From an uncultured Pedobacter sp. (GTDB lineage Bacteria; Bacteroidota; Bacteroidia; Sphingobacteriales; Sphingobacteriaceae): DNA of 64,000 bases. Within the stretch, counting starts at the first letter, position 1; each line of letters begins with the position of its first letter. A program made the translations under genes and the position numbers. This document shows positions 35,686 through 44,893 of this stretch, in pieces. The stretch is taken from contig NZ_CAJYOJ010000045.1 of assembly GCF_913776295.1 (NCBI RefSeq), positions 1 to 64,000 of the forward strand. The letters are read 5' to 3'. Below the pieces are notes generated by a model, which was not told the origin of the DNA, did no database searches, and worked only from the letters and a program-made list of their open reading frames with translations.

Positions 35686-37020
35686 ATGAACAAAACACTC
35701 TCTTTAAAACAAGAAATTGCATACGCCGCGGGTATGATTGGCTGGAGCACGATGACCAACATCATCATCGTCATGCTTCCCTATTTTTACCTGCCCCCAA
35801 GTAACGCCGGCTTACCGCCTTTGGTACCACAACTTGTTTTGTTGGGTGCATTTAATATCCTTTCGATCATTGCGGCCTCTGGCCGACTGGTAGATGCCAT
35901 TTACGATCCTTTCATCGCCTCCAGAAGTGATGCGAGTACCAATAAAAATGGTCGCAGGATGCCTTTTATGAAATGGGCTATTGTGCCGGCTATGCTTTTC
36001 TGCGGACTGGTTTTTTATCCCATTCAAAAAACAGAAAGTTTGCATAATGCCTGGTGGCTCACCATCACGCTTTGTTTGTTTTTCATATCGGTTACCACCT
36101 ATATTATTCCCTACAATGCCTTACTGGCCGAAGTAACCAACACCCCTAGACAAAAAGTTAAGTTATCCAGTTACCAGCAAGTGGGCTTTGTTATCGGTAT
36201 TATTTTATCGGCCTGCACCAATAACTTTGCCGATCTGGTTGAAGCTAATTTTCAGGTAGCCAACCGCAGTGAAGCCATTCAGTCGGCCATATGGGGTTTA
36301 TGCATCGTATCCGGATTGGTGATGTTGCTGCCCATTCTATTCATCAACGAAAAAGAATTTTCGGTGGCCAAGCCTACTCACGTTCCGTTATGGCCAGCGA
36401 TAAAAAGCACGTTTAAAAACAGCAATTTTAAATACTACCTTATCTCTGACTTTGCCTTCTATACCGCATTGAGCATCATATCAAGCGGTTTATTGTTCTT
36501 TTGTACCGTTTTATTGGGTTTACCAGAATCAGAAGGAGGCAAATTTATGGGTGCCATGGTGATGGCCTCTTTGTTATTTTATCCAATCGTAAATTTCGGT
36601 TCTGCTAAAATCGGCAAAAAGCCTTTTGTATTGCTTGCCTTTGCGGTGTTGTGCTTAATCTTTGTTACTATTTTCTTTTTGGGTAAATTACCTTTAGGGC
36701 CATATACGCAGATATATATGCTCGTATTATCGGCCTCTTTTCCACTGGCAGCACTTGGCATTTTACCTACTGCAATTTTGGCCGATATCGCCCAAAGAGA
36801 CACCTTAAAAACAGGCGAAAACCATGAAGGTATGTTCTTCGCGGTGAAATATCTTTTTGTGAAACTTGGTCAAACCCTGGGGATTGCCATTTTTGCTATG
36901 CTCACCATTTATGGCAAAGACCCCGGCAATGATTATGGATTAAGGTTAAATGGTGTGGTCGGTTTTGGACTTTGTTTAATCGCACTGTTATTTTTTAGCA
37001 GGTTCAAAGAAGAGAAGTAG
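35686..37020 (+). CDS. GPH/MFS-type cation symporter
   Basis: A 444-residue, 12-segment transporter with the GPH (glycoside-pentoside-hexuronide) pattern: SLKQEIAYAAGMIGWSTMTN at the N-terminus, GRLVDAIYDPFIASRSDASTNKNGRRMPFM after helix 2, and YIIPYNALLAEVT. Such proteins import sugars or related organic solutes with sodium or proton. The substrate cannot be read from sequence. The susC/susD pair lies downstream on the opposite strand, which would fit sugar handling, but about 600 bp of repeat-rich DNA separate them and no glycosidase is in the window. Confidence 0.88.
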   Translation: MNKTLSLKQEIAYAAGMIGWSTMTNIIIVMLPYFYLPPSNAGLPPLVPQLVLLGAFNILSIIAASGRLVDAIYDPFIASRSDASTNKNGRRMPFMKWAIVPAMLFCGLVFYPIQKTESLHNAWWLTITLCLFFISVTTYIIPYNALLAEVTNTPRQKVKLSSYQQVGFVIGIILSACTNNFADLVEANFQVANRSEAIQSAIWGLCIVSGLVMLLPILFINEKEFSVAKPTHVPLWPAIKSTFKNSNFKYYLISDFAFYTALSIISSGLLFFCTVLLGLPESEGGKFMGAMVMASLLFYPIVNFGSAKIGKKPFVLLAFAVLCLIFVTIFFLGKLPLGPYTQIYMLVLSASFPLAALGILPTAILADIAQRDTLKTGENHEGMFFAVKYLFVKLGQTLGIAIFAMLTIYGKDPGNDYGLRLNGVVGFGLCLIALLFFSRFKEEK

Positions 37021-37474
37021 TATTAAGATGGGGAAATTATCATCTGATAACCTTATTAATAGCAAACTGTTATAACCTGAACTCGATAATTATTTGATGA
37101 AAAGCTGTGTTCTAAACACCCTTACCCATACCAATTCGTCATATCAATCATCGAACTCAGGTTTATAATATCTGTTTTTTTAGGAAAGCAATTGCGGTGT
37201 TGCTTCGGTTACTGTGGCCCCGCCCTTTGCTTAATCCCGATAAAAGGTCGTAGAAATTTAACCCTTTCTAATCGGGATAACGCTGTCGGTCGGGTTTATT
37301 TTACTTACTGCAGTAACCATATTTCACTCACCTAAAAACCTTTATCCAAGCGTTACGCTTTTTTATTGATCAGAGGCTGAAAAATATACGAGTGAAAGAA
37401 TCATTATTATGACCAAAATGGCTACAAGGTTACATAAGATTTTCTTTAGTTGGCTGTGAATTAAAACGTAAGAG

Positions 37475-37597
37475 GCTGTATCATAAGTGGAATTGTCATC
37501 CAGAGTTTGTCGAAGAACCTTGTTCCAAATGCTTTAAAGGCGTTTCGACAGGCTTAACGTGACAAATTGGATGCGAAATCACAAATTATGATACAGC
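37475..37597. repeat. 123-bp element with 12-bp terminal inverted repeats
   Basis: GCTGTATCATAA (37475-37486) and TTATGATACAGC (37586-37597) are perfect inverted repeats at the two ends. Nested inside are GTCATCCAGAGTTTGTCGA and TTTCGACAGGCTTAACGTGAC, also inverted. It is MITE-like and encodes nothing. The rest of 37021-37474 holds another inverted pair, ATCCCGATAAAAGG / CCTTTCTAATCGGGAT, around 37232-37280, and no gene. Confidence 0.8.
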
Positions 37598-37615
37598 TTT
37601 CATTTATAAATTCAT

Positions 37616-39328
37616 CTAATATCCGGTATTTTGTTTTAATGTACCCTTACTTCTGTCAATCTGATCCTGTGGTAAAGGAAAATATTCATCCCTGCTTTCG
37701 AAGGTTATGCCTTTCAGATAATCGAAATATCCACCTTCAAAAGAGAAATAGCTTTCGAGTGTTTGTTTCGCTATGCCCCAACGTACCAGATCAAAAAACC
37801 GGTGACCTTCCATTGCCAGCTCCAGTCTGCGCTCAAACCGAACGGCATTTCGGGCATAGGTAACATTAGGGAATGAGGTGTACAGACTAACCTTATAGGC
37901 AGCAGCAGGCGCATCGTTTATTTGTTGCGGGGTAATTTTTGCAGCCCTGGCCCTTACCGCATTTACAAGTACTAAAGCCCTCGGCAGGTCGCCTTTTTCT
38001 ACCGCACATTCTGCAGCCATGAGGTATACATCGCCCAAACGGATCAGGTTTACATTTAATCCGGTTACGTTGGTGGTGCCCGGCGCGGTGCCACTGGCAA
38101 TCTGTGCAGCCTCTATGGTGTTTTTAACGGCAACAAAAGGACCGCCATTTGAAGCATCACGAATCCAGGTATCGCCTGCCATAATCCCCCAATCGCGATA
38201 AGGAACACCACGCCTGCCAATGGTCGATTCTATACGTGGATCAAAAGGTAAGGTTTTATCTACTACGTAGTTGTCTTTTGCTGATCCGGTTAAACCAAAA
38301 TCTGATTTATAGGGGTTGTTACGGTAACTGCCATCCAATAAAGGCAATCCAGCTATATCAACCTTAAAAGAATTCGCCAAATCAATTGTTGGCTGGAAAA
38401 ATCCACAGCAGTTGATCGGGGTGTTGCCATACGGGAAATTCAGGATATCGCCAACATTTCCATTATCTCCACCGGTTCCATCAGTACCCACGGAGTGCTG
38501 AACAGACATAATGGTTTCCGGACCGTCTTCTTTGGTGATATCAAAATTATCCGAATAAGGCATGGTGGTTAAGTCTGCTTTAGCCAAAATTACCGCGTTC
38601 AGCAAATCGTAAGCTTCCGTATATTTTTTCTGATACAGGTAAACCTTACCAAGATAAGCCTGGGCCGCATATTTATCAACCCTCCCTTTTTGATTTTTGG
38701 GTTTGGTTGTAGTCAAATTATCTACTGCGTACTGAAGATCAGCTATGATATTAGGATAAATATCTTTATCGTTAGGTACAAATGTACCACTGCTGGCCTC
38801 TGTTACATACGGCACCATTTTAAATACCCTAACCAAAAAGAAATAATAATGCGCACGCAACAAACGGGCTTCACCCTGTATTTCCTTGGCACGGGCATCG
38901 CTAAATTTGGCAGAACCATTGCCTGCCTGTAAATTGGCCAGTATTTTAAGGGTGTTATTACAGCGCTGAATGCCTTCAAAACACCTGTCCCAAAGATTCG
39001 ATAAGTTATCGTTTGTACTGGTTGGAGAATGTTGCTCAATGGCATTCATAGGGGGCTGATCGCCAACACTACTACCTTTATGGGCGTTATCCGAAGCTAC
39101 TTCTCCAAAAAGCCATTGGCTGGGTGCAGCGCCATAATTACCATAAGTACCGTTTACGTTACCATTTAGCAGGCTGTAGGCACCTACCAGTAAACCCTCC
39201 ACCCCATCTTGTGTGGTGAGTTGTGCTTCTGTCAGTTCGCCCTGCGGTTGCAGGTTCAAAAATTCTTTTTTACACGAGAAGGTAGAAAAGATCAGAAAGG
39301 AGAGCAGAATATATTTTATATGTTTCAT
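37616..39328 (-). CDS. susD: SusD/RagB family nutrient-binding lipoprotein
   Basis: A 570-residue outer-membrane surface lipoprotein that captures glycans or other nutrients for the paired SusC channel. A lipobox (IFSTFSCKKEF) follows the signal peptide. N-terminal helices carry LNLQPQGELTEAQL, TPR-like helices include GEARLLRAHYYFFLVRVFKMVPYV and AQAYLGKVYLYQKKYTEAYDLL, and the C-terminal family end is LIRLGDVYLMAAECAVEKGD and FERRLELAMEGHRFFDLVRWG. It lies 12 bp after susC. No glycoside hydrolase, sigma or anti-sigma gene is adjacent, so the target cannot be inferred. Confidence 0.95.
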   Translation of the reverse strand: MKHIKYILLSFLIFSTFSCKKEFLNLQPQGELTEAQLTTQDGVEGLLVGAYSLLNGNVNGTYGNYGAAPSQWLFGEVASDNAHKGSSVGDQPPMNAIEQHSPTSTNDNLSNLWDRCFEGIQRCNNTLKILANLQAGNGSAKFSDARAKEIQGEARLLRAHYYFFLVRVFKMVPYVTEASSGTFVPNDKDIYPNIIADLQYAVDNLTTTKPKNQKGRVDKYAAQAYLGKVYLYQKKYTEAYDLLNAVILAKADLTTMPYSDNFDITKEDGPETIMSVQHSVGTDGTGGDNGNVGDILNFPYGNTPINCCGFFQPTIDLANSFKVDIAGLPLLDGSYRNNPYKSDFGLTGSAKDNYVVDKTLPFDPRIESTIGRRGVPYRDWGIMAGDTWIRDASNGGPFVAVKNTIEAAQIASGTAPGTTNVTGLNVNLIRLGDVYLMAAECAVEKGDLPRALVLVNAVRARAAKITPQQINDAPAAAYKVSLYTSFPNVTYARNAVRFERRLELAMEGHRFFDLVRWGIAKQTLESYFSFEGGYFDYLKGITFESRDEYFPLPQDQIDRSKGTLKQNTGY

Positions 39329-39340
39329 CTTTATTTTTAA

Positions 39341-42300
39341 TTAAAATCCAACATTAATACCAATTAAAAACTGACGTGGAGAAGGATAAACACCCTGATC
39401 TACTCCCGGTGCAGAAAAAGTATCTGTAATCTGACTCACCTCCGGGTCCATACCAGTATACTTCGTTATCGTAAATAAATTGGTTGCGCTAACATACACC
39501 CTCAATTTGCTGATGGGCGAATTGGCACCAAATGCCTTAGCTGTAGGAATCGAATAACCAAGCTGTATATTCTTTAACCTTAAAAAACTTCCGTCCTGAA
39601 TATAATAGCTTGATGAGGCAAATTCCAGATCTGATGCGCCTGCATAGGCAGAAGGTATTAAACTGGTTGGATTGGAAGGACTCCATGCGTTTAACAGCCT
39701 GGTACTTTTTGCCCCATCGAAAGAAGGGAAATCGGTAAAATAACGTGTGGCCTGAAAAATATCATTGCCCTGAACACCATAGATAAATGCGGCAATATCA
39801 AAGTTTTTATAGGAGGCATTTAAGTTTACACCCACGGTAAAATCAGGATTAGGATCTCCGATAATCGTCCGGTCCTTTGGATCAATTACGCCATCACCGT
39901 TAATATCCTGATAGCGTAAACCACCAACCCTGGCACCGGCATAAGATGGATTGGCCTGAATATCGGCTGCGCTCTGGTAAATTCCGGCAGTTTTGTACCC
40001 AAAAAAAGAACCAAATGGTGCACCTTCCTGCAGCACACTGGTTTGTAAACTTCTGTAATTACCATAAATCTGGTTAAAAATACCAGGGGCCAGCCTCACA
40101 ATCTCATTTTTGTTTTTAGAGAAATTTACACCCACATCAAATTTAAGCGGACTGTCATCTTTAATACCGTAATGATAAGCCACATTAAACTCGATCCCTT
40201 TATTGCTCATATCACCAATATTCACAAACGGCGAGCTACCTAAACCAACCACACTGGAAGGTAATGGAAGGTTGTAAAGCATATCGGACGTTTTTTTGTC
40301 GTACCAATCAACCGATCCATCTATTGCACCTCCCCATAAACTAAAATCAAGTCCGATGTTCAGCGCTTTTAACGATTCCCATTTTACATCGGCGTTTTGA
40401 TAAGCATTTTGCCATACGCCCGTAGTTAATCCGTTTGCGCCACCAACGGCATAAGCAGAATTGATAATGGAACTTTGGAAACGGTTAATGTACTGATAAG
40501 GTGGGATCCGCTGGTTTCCCGTCTGGCCGTAGCCTACACGGAGCTTTAAATCACTCAGCCATTTAATGCTTTTCATAAATTCTTCTTCCGATAATCTCCA
40601 GGCTACACTCCCTGCCGGATAATTACCATATTTATTGTTCGGACCAAAGTTTGAAGAACCGTCACGTCTGAAGGTAATACTGGCGAGATAACGATCGCGA
40701 TAAGAATAATCTGCTTTTCCAAATACAGAAAACAGCGAGCCTATGGAACCAAAACTGGTATTGCTGATATTGGAAGAGCCGGTACTCAAGTAATAATAAT
40801 CCTGATTGCCTAAAATAAAGAAGTCATTTCTGCCTGCATTTAACTGCCGTGATCTTGACCTGATGGCTTCTGTACCCACCAGAATATTTACACGGTGTAC
40901 TTCGTTAAAAACCTTACTGTAATTTAAAGTGTTGGTCCAGGTCCACTCGGTATTGTATCCCTGGTACTCGTTCAGGTTATTGGAGTTATTCCCCTCAGAG
41001 AATTCGAGGTTTGGATAACGCATAGACAGGCCATTGAAGTTTTCGTAACGCAAACCAAAATTGGTTCTTAGCACCAGGCCGGGGATAATATCGCCTTCAG
41101 CAAAAACATTTCCGAAGAAGAAATTATTTTTGTTTTTATTGTCTTTTGCACGGTAAAGAAAAGCGAGGGGATTCTCCGCATTTCCCAGTTGGCTACCGCG
41201 GCTACCTGCAAAATTTCCGGCAATATCATACACCGGGATAATGGTTGGTATACGATAAGCCCAACCCAATGCGCTGCCCTGATCCTGATAACTGCCTGGC
41301 GTATTGGGATTAACACCAAAACCAAAACCTTCAGAATAACTATATTGCGCATTTTCGCCAAAACGAACACGCTTGTTAAAAGCCGATATACTGGTATTTG
41401 ATCTTAAGTTGTACCTTTTAAATCCGGTATATTTTATGGTTCCTTTCTGATCGAGGTACCCGCCTGAAAAAGCGTAGGTTGCATTTTCACCACCACCTGT
41501 AGCGCTGATCTGGTAATTCTGTACCGGTGCCGACTCCGTGATCTCATCAAACCAATTGGTTCCTTCCTTGTTTGCCCTTGTAATCTGATAAAACAGATTG
41601 GGATCGCGGCTGTAATTATATTTGGAAGGATCTGCATCTGCAGCGGTAACGTCCTGACCTAGTTTTGAACCTGCCACCAGATAATCAGGCAGCACAGGAG
41701 TAGGCCCGGAACCATAGTTTTTTCCAGCTGCGATTGCTTTTCCCGCATTGGTATAGCCATCAAATACGTACTGGGCATATTGCTGCGGGTTCATCATTTC
41801 CGGGAAGCTGCCTTTTCGTGGTGCCTGTGTACCATAATAAGAATCGAGCGTAATTTTCGGCAATCCTGTTACCCCTTTTTTTGTGGTAATAATTACAACC
41901 CCATTATTGGCCCGCGATCCGTAAATAGAAGCTGAAGAAGCATCTTTTAGCACCTGCATGCTTTCAATGTCATTTTGGTTAAGCCAGGATAGCTTGCCTT
42001 CAAAAGGGACACCATCAATTACATAAAGTGGTTCATTGTTATTGATCGTACTGATACCCCTGATGCGGATTTGCGGGGTAGAACCAGGCGCTCCATCGTT
42101 GATGATCTGTACACCCGTAGCCTTGCCCTGCAATGCTTCTACTGCACTGGCAGCGGGCTGTGCTTTTAACAGCCCCATACTTACTACTGCCACAGCACCC
42201 GTCAGATCCTTTTTCCGCTGACTGGAGTAACCTGTTACCACTACTTCTGATAATTTATTGTTTTCGGCCATTAAAACGATGGAAAGACTCGTCTGACCGC

Positions 42301-42571
42301 TTACCGCAACTTCGTTTGATCTGTACCCGATAAAGGAAACTACGAGTACATCGGTTGGTTTTGCAGCAATAGAAAATGTACCATTAGCGTCGGTTGTGGT
42401 ACCGCCAGGACCATTTTTGATTTTTATCGTTGCCCCAACGATGGGTTGTTGATCATCACTGCCAGTAACTTTCCCGGTTACTTTGGTTTGGGCATTTGCC
42501 TTAAATACAAACAGCATAATCAGGCACAGGAGTACATAACTTCTCCTGAAAAAAGATAGATTTTGTTTCAT
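39341..42571 (-). CDS. susC: SusC/RagA family TonB-dependent outer-membrane transporter
   Basis: A 1076-residue TonB-dependent channel. After a signal peptide (ends ...FKANA) comes a CarboxypepD-reg-like domain (VTGKVTGSDDQQPIVGATIK, about 30-110), the SusC marker LSEVVVTGYSSQRKKDLTGAV, the plug (STINNNEPLYVIDGVPFEGK; DASSASIYGSRANNGVVIITTKKG) and a 22-strand barrel ending SPRQFLIGINVGF. No N-terminal STN domain is present, so signalling through an anti-sigma factor is unlikely. It forms a pair with susD downstream and may import a polysaccharide, peptide or other ligand. The gap 42572-42960 upstream is AT-rich and contains two TTGGTTAGA words near 42760. Confidence 0.95.
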   Translation of the reverse strand: MKQNLSFFRRSYVLLCLIMLFVFKANAQTKVTGKVTGSDDQQPIVGATIKIKNGPGGTTTDANGTFSIAAKPTDVLVVSFIGYRSNEVAVSGQTSLSIVLMAENNKLSEVVVTGYSSQRKKDLTGAVAVVSMGLLKAQPAASAVEALQGKATGVQIINDGAPGSTPQIRIRGISTINNNEPLYVIDGVPFEGKLSWLNQNDIESMQVLKDASSASIYGSRANNGVVIITTKKGVTGLPKITLDSYYGTQAPRKGSFPEMMNPQQYAQYVFDGYTNAGKAIAAGKNYGSGPTPVLPDYLVAGSKLGQDVTAADADPSKYNYSRDPNLFYQITRANKEGTNWFDEITESAPVQNYQISATGGGENATYAFSGGYLDQKGTIKYTGFKRYNLRSNTSISAFNKRVRFGENAQYSYSEGFGFGVNPNTPGSYQDQGSALGWAYRIPTIIPVYDIAGNFAGSRGSQLGNAENPLAFLYRAKDNKNKNNFFFGNVFAEGDIIPGLVLRTNFGLRYENFNGLSMRYPNLEFSEGNNSNNLNEYQGYNTEWTWTNTLNYSKVFNEVHRVNILVGTEAIRSRSRQLNAGRNDFFILGNQDYYYLSTGSSNISNTSFGSIGSLFSVFGKADYSYRDRYLASITFRRDGSSNFGPNNKYGNYPAGSVAWRLSEEEFMKSIKWLSDLKLRVGYGQTGNQRIPPYQYINRFQSSIINSAYAVGGANGLTTGVWQNAYQNADVKWESLKALNIGLDFSLWGGAIDGSVDWYDKKTSDMLYNLPLPSSVVGLGSSPFVNIGDMSNKGIEFNVAYHYGIKDDSPLKFDVGVNFSKNKNEIVRLAPGIFNQIYGNYRSLQTSVLQEGAPFGSFFGYKTAGIYQSAADIQANPSYAGARVGGLRYQDINGDGVIDPKDRTIIGDPNPDFTVGVNLNASYKNFDIAAFIYGVQGNDIFQATRYFTDFPSFDGAKSTRLLNAWSPSNPTSLIPSAYAGASDLEFASSSYYIQDGSFLRLKNIQLGYSIPTAKAFGANSPISKLRVYVSATNLFTITKYTGMDPEVSQITDTFSAPGVDQGVYPSPRQFLIGINVGF

Positions 42572-42973
42572 AGGTTATTATGATTTAGGATTTTGAGCTA
42601 AAAAAATGGCAATGCGCGGCACACAACGGCTTCAATTGCCGCATTTTTTAGTAAATAACTGGATTGATCGGCTTTTTTGCCTTTTAAACCTTTGGCAAAT
42701 AAATCAGAATCGAATGCCTACAATGGCGGTGTACTGTTTTTTTCATAGTGTAATAATTGGTTAGATAGTTGGTTAGAAGTTATAATATTTAAATCATGTG
42801 TTATGTATACAAAACTTTAAGCATAAAAAATACATTAAGAATAAAATAAATATACAAAAAAATAAATAATTACAGCCGCATTGAATTAAAATACCAATTA
42901 TTTTATTCGGCTTTCCTTACAACAGCTTTGTACCTATATCCTGTATGGTATATCACCGCACAAATAGGCAAGG

Positions 42974-43003
42974 TTTGCTTTTCCACATTTTATTGTATCT
43001 TTG
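42974..43003 (+). promoter_or_regulatory. Promoter of the DEAD-box helicase gene
   Basis: -33 box TTTG (42974-42977), spacer of 18 bp, and -7 box TATCTTTG (42996-43003), an exact match to the Bacteroidota consensus. The start of transcription is expected near 43010, giving a leader of about 108 nt. Confidence 0.8.
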
Positions 43004-43019
43004 CCGACGAAGCAGGAAT

Positions 43020-43067
43020 AAGGGCTTGCCATTCTGAATGGCATATTCTCTCCGCAAGTTAGTCCTT
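43020..43067 (+). ncRNA. Structured 5' leader of the helicase mRNA
   Basis: Nested complementary segments are visible: AAGGGC (43020-43025) with GTCCTT (43062-43067), TTGC (43026-43029) with GCAA (43054-43057), and GCCATT (43028-43033) with AATGGC (43037-43042). The last two share bases 43028-43029, so alternative foldings are possible. DEAD-box helicase messages often have cold- or self-regulated leaders in other bacteria; regulation here is inference. Confidence 0.45.
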
Positions 43068-43117
43068 CAATAATTGATTGTTCTAGCTTCTTCGATAAAT
43101 ATTACATAAAAACATAC

Positions 43118-44416
43118 ATGTTATTCAAAGAATTAAACCTCATTGAGCCCATTTTAAAAGCTCTTGAGACCGAAGGTTATTCACAACCAACACCTATACA
43201 GGAGCAATCCATCCCAACCATATTAAAAGGCAAGGATTTATTAGGCTGCGCACAAACCGGTACCGGGAAAACAGCTGCCTTTGCCATCCCTATGCTGCAG
43301 TTACTGCACGAAAAACACATCAATACCAAAGCAACCAAAAATATCAAGGCACTGGTATTAACGCCAACACGCGAACTGGCCATCCAGATTGAGGAAAGCT
43401 TTAAGGCTTATGGCAAAAATTTAAATCTGCGCCATCTGGTCATTTTTGGCGGTGTAAACCAACATTCGCAGGTAGAGGCATTGAAAAAAGGAGTTGATAT
43501 CTTAGTGGCCACCCCTGGCCGTTTACTTGATTTAATGAACCAGGGCTTTATTAATCTGAATACCATCGAACTGTTCGTTTTAGATGAGGCTGATCGGATG
43601 TTGGATATGGGTTTTATTCACGATGTGAAAAGAGTAGTGGCTAAATTGCCAGCCCAACGCCAGACTTTATTTTTCTCGGCAACCATGCCCGATGAAATCC
43701 AGAAACTGGCCAACACCATTTTATCAAACCCCACCAAGGTAGAGGTTACTCCGGTTTCGTCAACAGCCGAAACCATTAACCAATCCATTTATTTTGTAGA
43801 CAAACCGGATAAGAAGAAACTTTTAATTCATCTTTTGCAGGATAAATCCATTGAAACGGCACTGGTTTTTACCCGGACCAAACATGGTGCCGACCGGATT
43901 GCAAAAGATCTGGGTCACGCTGGCATTAAAGCCGCTGCCATTCACGGTAACAAATCGCAAAATGCCAGACAGCGTGCGTTAAATGATTTTAAAGATAAAA
44001 ATATCAGGGTATTGGTTGCTACAGACATTGCTGCCCGCGGAATTGATATCGAACAGCTGTCGTACGTTTTTAACTATGAATTACCCAACATTCCTGAATC
44101 TTACGTTCACCGGATTGGTCGTACAGGCCGTGCGGGCGCGAACGGCTTTGCCATTTCGTTCTGTGATGCCGAAGAAAATGAGTATTTACTGGATATCCAG
44201 AAACTGATTAAAATTACTTTGCCTATTGTTGATGATCATCCTTATCCTTTAAGCTGGGAAAATATGCTGGCTAAAAACCAGGTTAAACGTAAGCCACAGG
44301 CTCAATCTAAAGGTGGTGGCGGTGCTAAAAAAGGCGGCGATGGCAACATAAGCGGCAAACCGCGTAACGCCAGCAACAACAGGAGATTTGGCGGAAACAG
44401 AAGGAAGAGAGATTAG
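43118..44416 (+). CDS. rhlE: DEAD-box RNA helicase, RhlE-type
   Basis: ATP-dependent RNA helicase of 432 residues, acting in ribosome assembly or RNA decay. All motifs are present: Q motif GYSQPTPIQEQSIP, Walker A AQTGTGKT, PTRELAIQ, VLDEADRMLDMGF, FFSATMP, ARGIDIEQ and HRIGRTGRAG. The C-terminal tail is basic and Gly/Asn-rich (GGGGAKKGGDGNISGKPRNASNNRRFGGNRRKRD pattern), as in RhlE-like proteins that bind RNA non-specifically. It has a consensus promoter and a folded leader of about 108 nt. It is monocistronic. Confidence 0.94.
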   Translation: MLFKELNLIEPILKALETEGYSQPTPIQEQSIPTILKGKDLLGCAQTGTGKTAAFAIPMLQLLHEKHINTKATKNIKALVLTPTRELAIQIEESFKAYGKNLNLRHLVIFGGVNQHSQVEALKKGVDILVATPGRLLDLMNQGFINLNTIELFVLDEADRMLDMGFIHDVKRVVAKLPAQRQTLFFSATMPDEIQKLANTILSNPTKVEVTPVSSTAETINQSIYFVDKPDKKKLLIHLLQDKSIETALVFTRTKHGADRIAKDLGHAGIKAAAIHGNKSQNARQRALNDFKDKNIRVLVATDIAARGIDIEQLSYVFNYELPNIPESYVHRIGRTGRAGANGFAISFCDAEENEYLLDIQKLIKITLPIVDDHPYPLSWENMLAKNQVKRKPQAQSKGGGGAKKGGDGNISGKPRNASNNRRFGGNRRKRD

Positions 44417-44595
44417 TGAGGCTGAAGGTTGGAGGATGGAAGCTTTGATTCATCTTTAAACATCAAATATCCGTTTATTTAATTTGCTCCGTCACCCTGA
44501 TCCGATAACCATCGGATTTATTTCAGGGTCTTTATAGCAGGAAGATGCTGACCATGCAGTAGCTACAGGGTGATTAGGAAATTAAAAAGCGTCAC

Positions 44596-44663
44596 GTCAT
44601 TTCCAACTTGATTGGGAATCTTACTGTAATAAGCTTTAAGATTCCCGCCTGCGCGGGAATGAC
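44596..44663. repeat. GTCATT...AATGAC inverted-repeat element
   Basis: GTCATTTCC at 44596 and GGGAATGAC ending at 44663 are the ends; inside, GGGAATCTTA and TAAGATTCCC are inverted. A second, more diverged element follows to about 44762 (CTCCATTTCGCTACGCTTCAG... GAGATGACG). These fill most of the gap 44417-44893 between the helicase and leuS, which converge. Confidence 0.65.
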
Positions 44664-44792
44664 GACCGCAATAGGGATTCTGTCAATGGCGGCGCTGCCA
44701 AGAATCCCAAAACTCTGCGAATTAGATCTCTCCATTTCGCTACGCTTCAGTCGAGATGACGCCCCTTCTATTGAAATCTCTCCCGAAAAGAC

Positions 44793-44828
44793 AAAAAACC
44801 CGGATTACGAAACGTAACCCGGGTTTTT
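44793..44828. terminator. Bidirectional terminator between rhlE and leuS
   Basis: A-run, CCCGGATTACG, loop AAA, CGTAACCCGGG, then T-run. The stem has one mismatch. It is symmetric in A/T flanks, so it can stop transcription from leuS (ends 44894) and from the helicase side. Confidence 0.88.
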
Positions 44829-44893
44829 ATATTTTTAGCTTGAGCAAGAGTAAGGAAAGCCCTCTACCTTATTACCTTCCGCCTTCTACCTCT

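Noticed and set aside
37616-42571. A full polysaccharide utilisation locus
   Set aside because: Only susC and susD are present; no glycosidase, lyase, sulfatase or SusR/ECF regulator lies within reach.
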